Positions 10,142 to 17,370 of a stretch of DNA of 57,779 nucleotides are shown piece by piece. The stretch comes from SKLM01 sp964575455 (lineage in GTDB: Bacteria > Chloroflexota > Anaerolineae > B4-G1). The stretch spans positions 1 through 57,779 of the forward strand of contig CAZNRX010000021.1 of assembly GCA_964575455.1 (NCBI GenBank), read 5' to 3'. The notes under the pieces were generated by a model, which was not told the origin of the DNA, did not search any database, and saw only the letters and a list, made by a program, of their open reading frames with translations. The position numbers and the translations under genes were made by a program. Within the stretch, counting starts at the first letter, position 1. Each line of letters opens with the position of its first letter.

Positions 10142-11215
10142 TCAGACCATCCCGTCTGCCTCGTAGGTACAAGCCTCCATCTCCTCCAAACACGTCCATG
10201 TGTCTGAGTCGTCCTGCGGAAAGACACACTGCATATAGAGCGTGGTGCACGGCCCCATCTCACTTCTCAGCCGTCGTGTGTCGCCCTCCAGCTCCGCCAC
10301 CTCCTGACCCACCTTCCTCTGGACATCCAGGTCTTGGATACTCTCCTGGACTTTGCGTTTGATGCCCAATCTAGCCTGGCTGCGCAGAAGCGCCTCCAAC
10401 TGCTCCGCTTCTTTGGGGAACTGGCGCACGATGGGGCGAAGCACTTCTTCGAGATCCCCTGCAGCCTGAGCTCCTCGCACTTCCGCTTCCGTCATCCCGA
10501 CCCTTTCGCGCAACATCTCACCGATCCACTCCCGCTGCTCGCGCAGCCCAATCAAGATCACCAACATCATCAGCCCGACCCCGGTCAACCCGAACCCCAC
10601 CTGCATAGGGACAATCCACACGCGGGGAAACAGCTCAGTCTGAGAGACGCTGTTGAACCCGGCGTGAAGCAAAGTGGCGGCAACCCAGCCCGCGACCATA
10701 GCCAGTCGGCGGCTATTCCTTCCTCGGAAGCGGAAGCGTCCCACAGCCACACCCACCAGGCCTGTCGCTGTGCCATGCATCAAGCAGACCGAGAAAGCTC
10801 TCAGCAGCGCCAGTGCGACCTGTCTCTCAGGGTAGTAGCTCATATGCAGGAAGTTCTCGGTGATCGAGAAGCCAACGCCAGCAGCGAAACCATAGACCGC
10901 CCCGTCGACGAAGTAGGTGAACGCAGACCGATGCGAGACATCGAAAAGGACCAGCGACTTGAAAACCTCCTCCACCACGGGGGCAAAGACGATGTACAAC
11001 AACAGGTAGTCCAGCGCCCGGTGCTGGATCAGGGGCACGGCGATGTAACTCTCCACGAGATAGGATAGCCCCGCCCCTCCCAGCGCCCCCCAGGCGAAGC
11101 AAACGATCACCAGGCGAAATGTGCTGGAGGCGTATAGGTCAAGGACGTAGATGAGCAACAGAAACGTCAAGGGAATGCTGACGGCGATGAAGGCCGCCAG
11201 TGCCGTGTTCAGCAC
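10142..11215 (-). CDS. PrsW-family intramembrane metalloprotease (copy 2)
   Basis: A 357-residue paralogue of the next gene, matching along its length: FAPVVEEVFKSL, FVDGAVYGFAAGVGFSITEN, LMHGTATG and LHAGFN keep the presumed metal-binding Glu and His residues. The helical C-terminal tail is also shared (QFPKEAEQLEALLRSQARLGIKRKVQ against QFPQQAEQVEALVLRQAQLGIKRKVQ, with the runs broken here for length: QFPKEAEQLEALL / QFPQQAEQVEALV). A tandem duplication is the simplest origin. The start is GTG with GAGGAGG about 13 nt upstream. It could form a heteromer with copy 1 or take a different substrate; nothing here decides that. Confidence 0.83.
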   Translation of the reverse strand: MLNTALAAFIAVSIPLTFLLLIYVLDLYASSTFRLVIVCFAWGALGGAGLSYLVESYIAVPLIQHRALDYLLLYIVFAPVVEEVFKSLVLFDVSHRSAFTYFVDGAVYGFAAGVGFSITENFLHMSYYPERQVALALLRAFSVCLMHGTATGLVGVAVGRFRFRGRNSRRLAMVAGWVAATLLHAGFNSVSQTELFPRVWIVPMQVGFGLTGVGLMMLVILIGLREQREWIGEMLRERVGMTEAEVRGAQAAGDLEEVLRPIVRQFPKEAEQLEALLRSQARLGIKRKVQESIQDLDVQRKVGQEVAELEGDTRRLRSEMGPCTTLYMQCVFPQDDSDTWTCLEEMEACTYEADGMV

Positions 11216-11334
11216 AAAGATCTGTGCACCTCCTCACCGATAGCCTCACCCAGAGGGGGTGTGTCGCTAGGCTGTTGTTTCGGGCGAGCAGCAAGCCACT
11301 GAACGTATCCTCTGAGCCGCTGGCCTACAGAGCC

Positions 11335-11673
11335 TCACTCCTCCGGGGCTCCCTGTCCCAGCGCGGACCAGATGCCGCCGGGGATCTTCCGGCCCCGCCT
11401 GCGGGCGAAGCGGGTGCGATAGACCCAAACATCGTCTACCTTCTCCCTTTGGAGATACCCCTTCTCCGCCAGGCCGCTGAGCATCTGTTTGATCTCGTCG
11501 ACCGGCCGCTCCAGAAACTCAGCTGCCTCGGCAGCTGTCTGCTCGCCCTGGCGGGTAACCCGGTTCATGAGCCGACGGACCGGCGGCGAGAGGTCAAGTA
11601 AGTCGGCCGGCGAGATACCCTCCCGCTTCTCCCGGGCCTCAATCTCGTGCTGTATGCTATCGAAGATACCCAT
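11335..11673 (-). CDS. Small winged-helix protein
   Basis: A 112-residue protein. Residues 25-85 fit a winged helix-turn-helix: SPPVRRLMNRVTRQGEQTAAEAAEFLERPVDEIKQMLSGL is split between a two-helix HTH and a recognition helix, followed by the wing GYLQREKVDDVWVYRTRF. The tail is Arg-rich (RRRGRK). MarR/ArsR-like DNA binding is likely but no family is certain. It sits 9 bp after the zinc protein and 119 bp before the PrsW pair, so it could be the cluster's regulator or a structural adaptor. Confidence 0.65.
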   Translation of the reverse strand: MGIFDSIQHEIEAREKREGISPADLLDLSPPVRRLMNRVTRQGEQTAAEAAEFLERPVDEIKQMLSGLAEKGYLQREKVDDVWVYRTRFARRRGRKIPGGIWSALGQGAPEE

Positions 11674-11682
11674 AGGACACTC

Positions 11683-11898
11683 CTAGTAGAACTCCGGCAT
11701 CTCGATTGGTTCCGGCTGCGGCCGGCACTCCCCACACCAGAGGACGTTGGACACCACGACCGCCCTGGGTGTCCGCTTGCCACCCAGGTACATGGATAGC
11801 ATCGTAGGAAGGTTCGTGGTGTAATGCTCCTCGCAGACCGCGCGTCCGCAGAATCGACATATGCCAATGGCCGGCTCGCCGCACTTGTAGCAAATCAT
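11683..11898 (-). CDS. Small B-box-type zinc protein
   Basis: A 71-residue protein. The start at 11898 gives MICYKCGEPAIGICRFCGR, and this choice sits 10 bp after the ParA-like stop. Cysteine/histidine pairs C-x2-C, C-x2-C, then CEEH, followed by a later C-x2-C (WCGEC), fit a B-box or treble-clef zinc site. Such proteins usually act as protein-binding modules. The C-terminus ends EPIEMPEFY. Its place between the ParA-like ATPase and a winged-helix protein suggests an adaptor for one of them. No enzymatic function is evident. Confidence 0.65.
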   Translation of the reverse strand: MICYKCGEPAIGICRFCGRAVCEEHYTTNLPTMLSMYLGGKRTPRAVVVSNVLWCGECRPQPEPIEMPEFY

Positions 11899-11908
11899 AT
11901 GTGGCCCC

Positions 11909-12682
11909 CTAACCTGCCGCCTCGACGAAGGCAGCGATGTCCCGGAGCCCTGCGGTGACGGAGTGATCCGGGTAACGGAGCGAGAAGACGTCGGCGGACT
12001 GCATCCGGGCCACGTCCTCGGAGAGAGGTAAGATCGCAGCCACAGCACTGCGGTACGTCTGCTCCACGTGCTCTCGTAGATTGGCGAAATCATAGGACGA
12101 AAGGGCTTTGTTGATCACCAGACAGAGCCCGGGGACCTCCAGCTTGCGCGCGACGTCCACCGTCACGGCGGTTCCCTGGAAGTCCTGCTGGTCAGGCCGG
12201 AGGATGATAATCAAATAGTCGGAGATGGCGATGGAGAGAAGCGTCTCCTCGTTCAACCCTGGGTGTGTGTCGATGAACAGATAATCTAAGTCCAGCTTCT
12301 CGATCAACGCCCGGAACCCATCGTTCAGGAGCCCCACGTCATAGCCCTCCCGCAGGACGCGGGCGATTTCGCCGGCGCGGAGGCTCGAGGGGATAAGGTA
12401 GACCTGCCCACCCCTCGACGCGATCTGACCCTCTCCAATCTGCGCGCCTAACTCGTAGGCGGTCTCCTCTATGGCACAGCGCCCCCACAAGTAGTCGTTG
12501 AGCGCCTTGTCTATCCTCTCCTCGTCCATCCCGAAGATGACGTGGATCCCTGGTGATTGGATATCCGTGTCGATGACACCAACGCGCCTTCCTCGGAGGG
12601 CAACCTGCGCGGCCACGTTGGCGGTTATATTCGACTTTCCGGTCCCGCCTCGAAAGGAATGAATGGATACGATTGTCGACAT
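11909..12682 (-). CDS. ParA/MinD-like ATPase with Arg in the deviant Walker A
   Basis: A 257-residue P-loop ATPase of the SIMIBI class. The Walker A motif is SFRGGTGKSN: the signature Lys of KGGxGK[ST] is Arg (R11), while K16 is kept. Motif A' is VIDTDIQSPG and Walker B is YLFIDTHPGLNEE. AAAGGAG lies just before the chosen ATG at 12682; a longer frame upstream lacks a ribosome site. ParA/MinD proteins position cargo or drive assembly by ATP-dependent dimerisation, usually on membranes or DNA. No ParB, MinE or parS is seen. Its neighbours, a cyclic-nucleotide sensor upstream and a B-box protein downstream, suggest nucleotide-controlled assembly, which is inference. Confidence 0.85.
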   Translation of the reverse strand: MSTIVSIHSFRGGTGKSNITANVAAQVALRGRRVGVIDTDIQSPGIHVIFGMDEERIDKALNDYLWGRCAIEETAYELGAQIGEGQIASRGGQVYLIPSSLRAGEIARVLREGYDVGLLNDGFRALIEKLDLDYLFIDTHPGLNEETLLSIAISDYLIIILRPDQQDFQGTAVTVDVARKLEVPGLCLVINKALSSYDFANLREHVEQTYRSAVAAILPLSEDVARMQSADVFSLRYPDHSVTAGLRDIAAFVEAAG

Positions 12683-12720
12683 GTCTTCTCTCCTTTGTGA
12701 GCCCCCTCGGGTGAGGCACC

Positions 12721-12762
12721 TCTTCACACCCACAACGTGGGCGACTGTTGGTTCGCCAACGA
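12721..12762 (-). promoter_or_regulatory. Hairpins in the leader of the ParA-like gene
   Basis: The 120 bp between the cyclic-nucleotide protein and the ParA-like gene can fold. GTTGG/CCAAC is a 5-bp stem around four bases at 12747-12760, and CCCAC/GTGGG pairs around three bases at 12729-12741. There is no T-run, so these are more likely mRNA-processing or translation elements than terminators. Confidence 0.3.
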
Positions 12763-12802
12763 GCGATAGAGAGAACAAGCGGGCGTCTCTTCCGCCAGCG
12801 AC

Positions 12803-13507
12803 CTACTCGTCTAACTGTCCCCGCAGGCCCTTGGCTTGCTGAGCCAGTTTCTGGAAGTAGTCCGTCTCTGTGATCTCCGCTACCTGCTCCTCCCGCTTCG
12901 CCTCATCGATCCGGATCCGTAGCTGCGCCACCTCCTCCTGCAACTGCTGCTCGCGCTCGCGCACCGCTTTCACCATATCCTCCACAGCATCGGCCACGGC
13001 AGCGACCGCGCGATCCGGTGCCTCTGCCCTCTCGTGAATGTTCTCCATGGCCTCATCGTACCGGCCCTCGGCAACCAGGCGCGCCCAGCGCCCCATGAGC
13101 TCGATGTACTCCGTCATGTGGCGGGCGCGCTCACTGACCAGGCGAATAACCGTATTCGTGAGCTCCGGCGACGTGTGTACGCTGGCCAGGAAATCCTCTC
13201 GACGAAGACAGCGGAGCGTCGTGGAGCCGACGGCTGCCACGCTGGCTGATCGCGGTCGGCCGTCGAGCAAGGCCATCTCGCCGAACGCCTCCCCGGGCTC
13301 CATCACGTTCAAGGTGAGCTCTCGCCCTGCCTCGTCCAATGTGAAGACCCGCGCTCGACCTGATTCGACGACGTAGAGGGCGTCACCCGGCTCGCCACGA
13401 TGGAAAAGCACGTCACCGTCGGCGAGACGTACCGTATCCATTGCCTGGCGGATGGCTCTCCCGCCTTCGGAGAAGAGGATCTGACTCAACGAGGCTTGGT
13501 CGTTCAT
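12803..13507 (-). CDS. Cyclic-nucleotide-binding protein with coiled-coil tail
   Basis: A 234-residue protein. Residues 20-125 form a cNMP-binding beta-barrel whose phosphate-binding cassette is GEAFGEMALLDGRPRSASV (76-90 region), with the Glu and Arg that hold the cyclic phosphate and ribose. There is no CRP-type HTH. Residues 125-234 are helical and heptad-rich (AVREREQQLQEEVAQLRIRI), ending QLAQQAKGLRGQLDE-like, so the output is probably a protein contact. The start at 13507 is set by a promoter whose -10 ends 7 bp upstream, giving a leaderless mRNA; no ribosome site is visible. With a cyclase seven genes downstream on the same strand, cAMP is the obvious ligand, though this is inference. 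Confidence 0.82.
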   Translation of the reverse strand: MNDQASLSQILFSEGGRAIRQAMDTVRLADGDVLFHRGEPGDALYVVESGRARVFTLDEAGRELTLNVMEPGEAFGEMALLDGRPRSASVAAVGSTTLRCLRREDFLASVHTSPELTNTVIRLVSERARHMTEYIELMGRWARLVAEGRYDEAMENIHERAEAPDRAVAAVADAVEDMVKAVREREQQLQEEVAQLRIRIDEAKREEQVAEITETDYFQKLAQQAKGLRGQLDE

Positions 13508-13514
13508 AGTATCA

Positions 13515-13543
13515 ATGATACCCCAGCCTGCCCGGTAACGCAA
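13515..13543 (-). promoter_or_regulatory. Promoter for a leaderless cNMP-binding-protein mRNA
   Basis: On the minus strand: TTGCGT (13543-13538), a 17-bp spacer, and TATCAT (13520-13515). The ATG follows 7 bp later at 13507, so transcription should start at or next to the start codon. Confidence 0.6.
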
Positions 13544-13590
13544 ACTTCAGCAGTCATTGGGCAGAGCTTTCTCGCATTCTGGCACGCTGG

Positions 13591-13617
13591 TGCCAAACTG
13601 CTGAGCCATGGTATAAT
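13591..13617 (+). promoter_or_regulatory. Extended -10 promoter for a leaderless zincin mRNA
   Basis: TGGTATAAT at 13609-13617 is an extended -10 with consensus TATAAT. The -35 region is weak (TGCCAA at 13591-13596). The ATG at 13626 lies 8 bp after the -10 and no Shine-Dalgarno is present, so the transcript is probably leaderless. Confidence 0.6.
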
Positions 13618-13625
13618 AGTGCGCC

Positions 13626-13994
13626 ATGAAACGGCAGGCTTTCGAGCGACTGGTGGCGGCGGCCCTAGACGAGCTGCCGCAGGAGATCCAGCAGGCGCTG
13701 GACAACGTGGACGTGGTGATTGGGGACTGGGCAGACCCGGCGACGCTGCGACGCGCCGGCCTCCGCCATCCAACCCAGCTGCTGGGGTTCTATCACGGCG
13801 TCCCGCGCACCAAACGGACCCACAACTACGGCCTCGTCATGCCGGACAAGATCTCCATCTACCGTCGCCCCATCGAGATGCGGGCTCATACGGCGGAGGA
13901 GGCGCGGGCAATCGTGCGCCGCGTGGTTCGACACGAGATCGCGCATCACTTCGGCGTTGACGATGATCGCCTCCGTGAGATTGGAGCGTACTAG
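13626..13994 (+). CDS. Zincin_1-type metallopeptidase-like protein
   Basis: A 122-residue protein of the small zincin family PF06262. The metal site is VVRHEIAHHFGVDDDRL (residues 98-115): HExxH with the third-ligand Asp in the following GVDDD. The upstream core FYHGVP...TISIYRRPIE is typical of the family. Family members are widespread and their substrates are not established. It is divergent from the cyclic-nucleotide protein across a 118-bp spacer and 58 bp upstream of the AAA ATPase. Not ImmA/IrrE-like: there is no HTH partner. Confidence 0.8.
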   Translation: MKRQAFERLVAAALDELPQEIQQALDNVDVVIGDWADPATLRRAGLRHPTQLLGFYHGVPRTKRTHNYGLVMPDKISIYRRPIEMRAHTAEEARAIVRRVVRHEIAHHFGVDDDRLREIGAY

Positions 13995-14052
13995 AGAAAA
14001 CGTGACAATGCCAAAGCCCCACCGATGAGACAGCATCAGGGACAATAAGTCT

Positions 14053-15363
14053 ATGGCTAAGGAAGCATTAGGATTCGCAGAGGATGCGTCATTCAGCCCA
14101 AGCGCCCCAGGCTCGATCGAGGAGACCGGACTAGGATTAGCATTCCTCACCGATCTGGCCATCAAGATTATGTACGTGGAGGGAGATATCTTGGGCTATG
14201 AGCTCGCTGAGCGGATGCGGCTCCCGCACGCTGGGGTGGTCGAGGAGCTCCTGTCATCGCTCAAGCGGGAGCAGCTCTGCGAGGTGAAAGGAACAGGCGG
14301 CATCGGAGGGTCGCGGGGGCTTGGACGGGCCGTCTACCGCTACAGCATCACGAACAAGGGCCGATCCGTGGCTCGCGAAGCAATGGCACGTTGCCAGTAT
14401 ACCGGGCCTGCTCCGATTCCGCTGCAGCAGTACAACAAGGCGATGGAGGAACAATCCTTTCGCGACATAAAGGTCCATCGCCGCGGCCTCAAGCGTGTGC
14501 TGTCCCATCTCGTGGTCGATGAGCAGACGACGGCCCACCTGGGCGCGGCGGTCAACTCGCGTCGCTCGATCTTCCTCTTCGGCCCCCCGGGCAACGGCAA
14601 GACAGCCATCAGCGAAGGGATCGGCCAGCTGGTGCTCCAAGGGACGCTCTACATCCCCTACGCCGTGGAGACCGGACATCAGGTCATCAAGGTCTTCGAC
14701 TCCGTGAATCACGTGAGAGCTGAGGGGGCGACGGAGAGCAGGAATGGCCGAGACCGGCGGTGGATAGCGATCCATCGGCCTGTGATCACGGTCGGCGGCG
14801 AACTGACCTTGGGCGAACTCGACCTGATCTACGAGCAGACCAGCAAGTACTACGAGGCTCCCCTACAGATGAAGGCCAATGGCGGCATGCTGCTGGTCGA
14901 CGACTTCGGCCGTCAGCAGGCGCGTCCACGCGATCTGCTCAACCGCTGGATCGTACCGCTGGAGAAGAACCTGGACTTCCTGATGCTGCACACAGGGCGC
15001 AAAATCGAGGTCCCCTTCGACGTCTTGATCGTGTTTGCCACCAACCTGGCCCCAAAAGACCTGGTGGACGAGGCCTTCCTACGTCGCATCCGTCACAAGA
15101 TTAGGATCGACGATCCGACGTGGGATGAGTTCCGGGAGATTTTCCGGCGTGTATGTCGGGAGCAGGAGGTCCCCTACGACGAACAAGGGCTGGCCTACCT
15201 GATCAAGGAACACTACATCAAGCGAGAACGTCCCAAGCGCGGCTGTCATCCCCGAGATCTGGTCGCCCAGCTGAAGGATATCGCCAGCTACCTGGACGTC
15301 ACCCCGGAGCTGAGCAAGGAGCTGATCGACCAGGCGTGCGAGACCTACTTCGTGGACCTATAG
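14053..15363 (+). CDS. Winged-helix AAA+ ATPase
   Basis: A 436-residue protein. Residues 30-110 look like a winged helix (IMYVEGDILGYELAERMRLP, then VVEELLSSLKREQ and a wing). The AAA+ core follows with Walker A FGPPGNGKT (about 175-184), Walker B LLVDDFG (about 279-285), sensor 1 VFATNL, and an arginine pair in FLRRIRHKI. A C-terminal helical lid (ISY/KDIASYLDV region) closes the domain. The class is closest to MoxR/RuvB-like remodelling ATPases; the partner is unknown. There is no VWA-domain gene next to it, which argues against a standard MoxR-VWA chaperone pair. It is read with the small zincin and away from the ParA/cNMP cluster, so it may belong to the same system. Confidence 0.78.
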   Translation: MAKEALGFAEDASFSPSAPGSIEETGLGLAFLTDLAIKIMYVEGDILGYELAERMRLPHAGVVEELLSSLKREQLCEVKGTGGIGGSRGLGRAVYRYSITNKGRSVAREAMARCQYTGPAPIPLQQYNKAMEEQSFRDIKVHRRGLKRVLSHLVVDEQTTAHLGAAVNSRRSIFLFGPPGNGKTAISEGIGQLVLQGTLYIPYAVETGHQVIKVFDSVNHVRAEGATESRNGRDRRWIAIHRPVITVGGELTLGELDLIYEQTSKYYEAPLQMKANGGMLLVDDFGRQQARPRDLLNRWIVPLEKNLDFLMLHTGRKIEVPFDVLIVFATNLAPKDLVDEAFLRRIRHKIRIDDPTWDEFREIFRRVCREQEVPYDEQGLAYLIKEHYIKRERPKRGCHPRDLVAQLKDIASYLDVTPELSKELIDQACETYFVDL

Positions 15364-15385
15364 CGGGCGGCACTTCGCTCCGCTT

Positions 15386-15488
15386 CGTGCCTGACTACAA
15401 ACTGGTCATCTGTTCGTCGTGCGCTACCGAGGGACACCAAGTAGCGCTGCGACGGCACCCCGACTGGCTCCGTGCCTGACTACGAACG
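15386..15488. repeat. Two copies of a dispersed CGTGCCTGACTAC repeat
   Basis: The 134-bp convergent intergenic region holds CGTGCCTGACTACAA at 15386-15400 and CGTGCCTGACTACGAACG at 15471-15488. The same core appears at 30066-30085 (inverted) and inside the DNA ligase gene at 31713-31732, so this is a dispersed family. No terminator hairpin is obvious. Confidence 0.7.
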
Positions 15489-15497
15489 GGACACAGG

Positions 15498-16526
15498 TCA
15501 GCTGGGGGGCTCAAACGGCTGAAAACCGCCGCCTCGCACCTCTGCTGCCAGGCTGACCACGACGAAAGCATCCTCATCGACGTCGTGCACAACCTCCCGC
15601 AGGTGAGGGACCTGGACGTCGGTGACAGCGGACAGCAGCACATCCCAAGATGTACCGGTGTACATCCCTTTGCCCTCAAGTGCGGTCACACCGCGTCCCA
15701 GCTCCTCCAGAATGCCAGCAGCCACCGCCTGTCCCTCTGTGGTGATGATCGTGGCCAAGCGCTCCTTGGTACGGGGTTCGGGCGTCAAAGGCCCTACCAC
15801 GCGGTGGAGGAACTCCGGAACGTAATCCCAGGTGTGCGAGAGACTTGCCGCAAAGGCCATCGCAATAAGCGTTCCGTACATGACGCCTACGGCGCCCACG
15901 ATGAACGGACCAGATACCGGACCGACGGCCGCCCTATCGAGGATGGTAGCCCAGCTAGCCGTCTGGGTGGGATGGACGGTCAGCTTGATGGCCCAGCTGA
16001 TTATCAGCAGGGACATCAGCCAGAAGTAGTTGCGACGAAAACGCCGCCCAACGGCCTGCCACAGCTCGATGGGAAAGGAGGGCTCGATCAGGGTCTGCGC
16101 CAGGTTACTGCCCCAATCCGCCGAGGGCCGGAACGGAGGTAGGAACATCGCGGCGAGGAAGTCCGTCTCCATCAGATGAACGCGATAGGCCCAGAGGACG
16201 TAGTAGCGATAGCGACGCGCCTCAATCATCAGGAACGTGAGCACCAACAGAAGGACCAGCAAGAAGACAAAATGCGGGTTAGGGGCCTCGCCAAAGACAA
16301 AGGTGAGCGCTGCGGCCACCGTGATCACGGCCCAATTCGTCGTTGCGTCCAGCCTCTTGCGCCACGTATTCGCCCGCTGTATCTCACCACGATAGAGGTG
16401 AACCATCGCAGTCGTGAAATCGGACGGATCCAGCTCATACCCGCGGAACGTCCACGTACGCGACTCACACTCGCACGCGCTCTCGCCAGCGTCGTGGTCT
16501 CGCTCAGCCATCTCGTCCGGACTCAC
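15498..16526 (-). CDS. DUF2270 membrane protein with DUF2179-like tail
   Basis: A 342-residue membrane protein. The N-terminal 60 residues are acidic and soluble. RGYELDPSDFTTAMVHLYRG and the following RANTWRKRLD are typical of DUF2270, followed by paired TM segments (WAVITVAAALTFVFG; FVFLLVLLLVLTFLMI) and two more around 185-250. The last 80 residues (TEGQAVAAGILEELGRGVTAL, then GMYTG) match the DUF2179 domain known from YitT-type proteins. The start is GTG at 16526, overlapping the stop of the broken upstream gene by 4 bp (GTGA), which indicates former translational coupling. Function unknown. Confidence 0.75.
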   Translation of the reverse strand: MSPDEMAERDHDAGESACECESRTWTFRGYELDPSDFTTAMVHLYRGEIQRANTWRKRLDATTNWAVITVAAALTFVFGEAPNPHFVFLLVLLLVLTFLMIEARRYRYYVLWAYRVHLMETDFLAAMFLPPFRPSADWGSNLAQTLIEPSFPIELWQAVGRRFRRNYFWLMSLLIISWAIKLTVHPTQTASWATILDRAAVGPVSGPFIVGAVGVMYGTLIAMAFAASLSHTWDYVPEFLHRVVGPLTPEPRTKERLATIITTEGQAVAAGILEELGRGVTALEGKGMYTGTSWDVLLSAVTDVQVPHLREVVHDVDEDAFVVVSLAAEVRGGGFQPFEPPS

Positions 16527-17309
16527 TTCCGACGCTTGAGCCGATGCCTGCGAATGCGCTTCGCAGCGAAGACCGCGACCACGGCCGAGGCCATCGCGAT
16601 CGCCACCGCCTTCATCACGGGTGACGAGATGAAGTCAGTGCCGATCATGACAGCGTGCGCCGTCGCCAGTAGAAAGGCTACATAGTTCAGATAGTGTACG
16701 TTGCGCCAGCTCTTCTTAATCCTAGTACTACAACGTCATTTCGCCCTAATGAGGCCATTTGGCGCTCACTAGAAGCTCCTTGCAGTGCATTTTAGGTATC
16801 CAACCCGGCCGACATCGGCAGTTTTGGCGCTAAGTTGACGACTTGTAGGTACCGTTGCGGCAAGTTAACGTTGTAGTACTAGTACGCAACACAGCAGCCA
16901 GAGCAGCGATCCCGATCAGATACCAGGCTGGCCGACCGCCCAGCAGCAGGAACGCGTTGAGGGACGAGACGTTCGGAATGAAGACACCGAGATTTTCTGA
17001 GCTCTGCACCGCTACCCCCAGCGGATGCAGCGTCACCAGGATCAACCCGACCACCGACAAGATATGATGCACCCTGATGAACGGACGGCCGAAGAGCTTG
17101 AACAGCTGGCGCATATAGGCCGACGAGATGACGGTCAGGAAGATGGCCAAGTAGCCCAGCATCGCTGCGGCACGAATGGCCCAACTGAGGCGCCCCCCAA
17201 CCGGCTTCAGGGCGATCAGGATCCCAACGACGATGAGGCTGACGGAGCCGACCAGAATCAGATAAAGAAGTCCCCGCCTTCGCCTCGCCTCTCTACTGCT
17301 GCTTGCCAT
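16523..17309 (-). pseudogene. Ferric-reductase-like transmembrane protein, disrupted by a MITE-like insertion
   Basis: The 5' part (17309 to about 16883) encodes four TM segments with HHILSVVGLILVTLHPLG, the haem-ligand histidine pattern of the ferric-reductase-like/MsrQ fold. The 3' part (16720-16523) is open and reads IKKSWRNVHYLNYVAFLLATAH, a continuation with the further conserved His residues, ending in two more TM segments and a TGA. Between them lies a 161-bp inverted-repeat element. Removing one CTAG copy plus the element (157 bp) restores ...VLRTRIKKSW... in frame, for an ancestral protein of about 208 residues. The function was probably a haem membrane electron carrier. The N-terminal fragment alone would end in element-derived residues and is unlikely to work. 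Confidence 0.82.
16722..16882. mobile_element. 161-bp MITE-like inverted-repeat element
   Basis: Perfect 15-bp terminal inverted repeats: CTAGTACTACAACGT at 16722-16736 and its complement at 16868-16882. There is no coding capacity. The outer CTAG (or its TA core) behaves as the duplicated target, because deleting one copy restores the host reading frame exactly. TA-centred targets suggest mobilisation by an IS630/Tc1-like or IS5-like transposase, which is inference; no transposase is in the window. Internal TTTGGCGCT is repeated at about 16759 and 16824. Confidence 0.82.
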
Positions 17310-17370
17310 GACGCCACTCTCCCTTCAACGTGTCTCTCGTCGAGCCTCTTGAAAACCACCCTCAATCGCC

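Noticed and set aside
12803..13507. Family 2 encapsulin, which also has a cNMP-binding domain
   Set aside because: The protein has only the cNMP barrel and a coiled coil, with no HK97 shell domain, and no cargo enzyme lies nearby.
13626..13994. ImmA/IrrE-type protease of a toxin or phage-repressor system
   Set aside because: The HExxH context matches the small zincin family PF06262, and there is no HTH partner.
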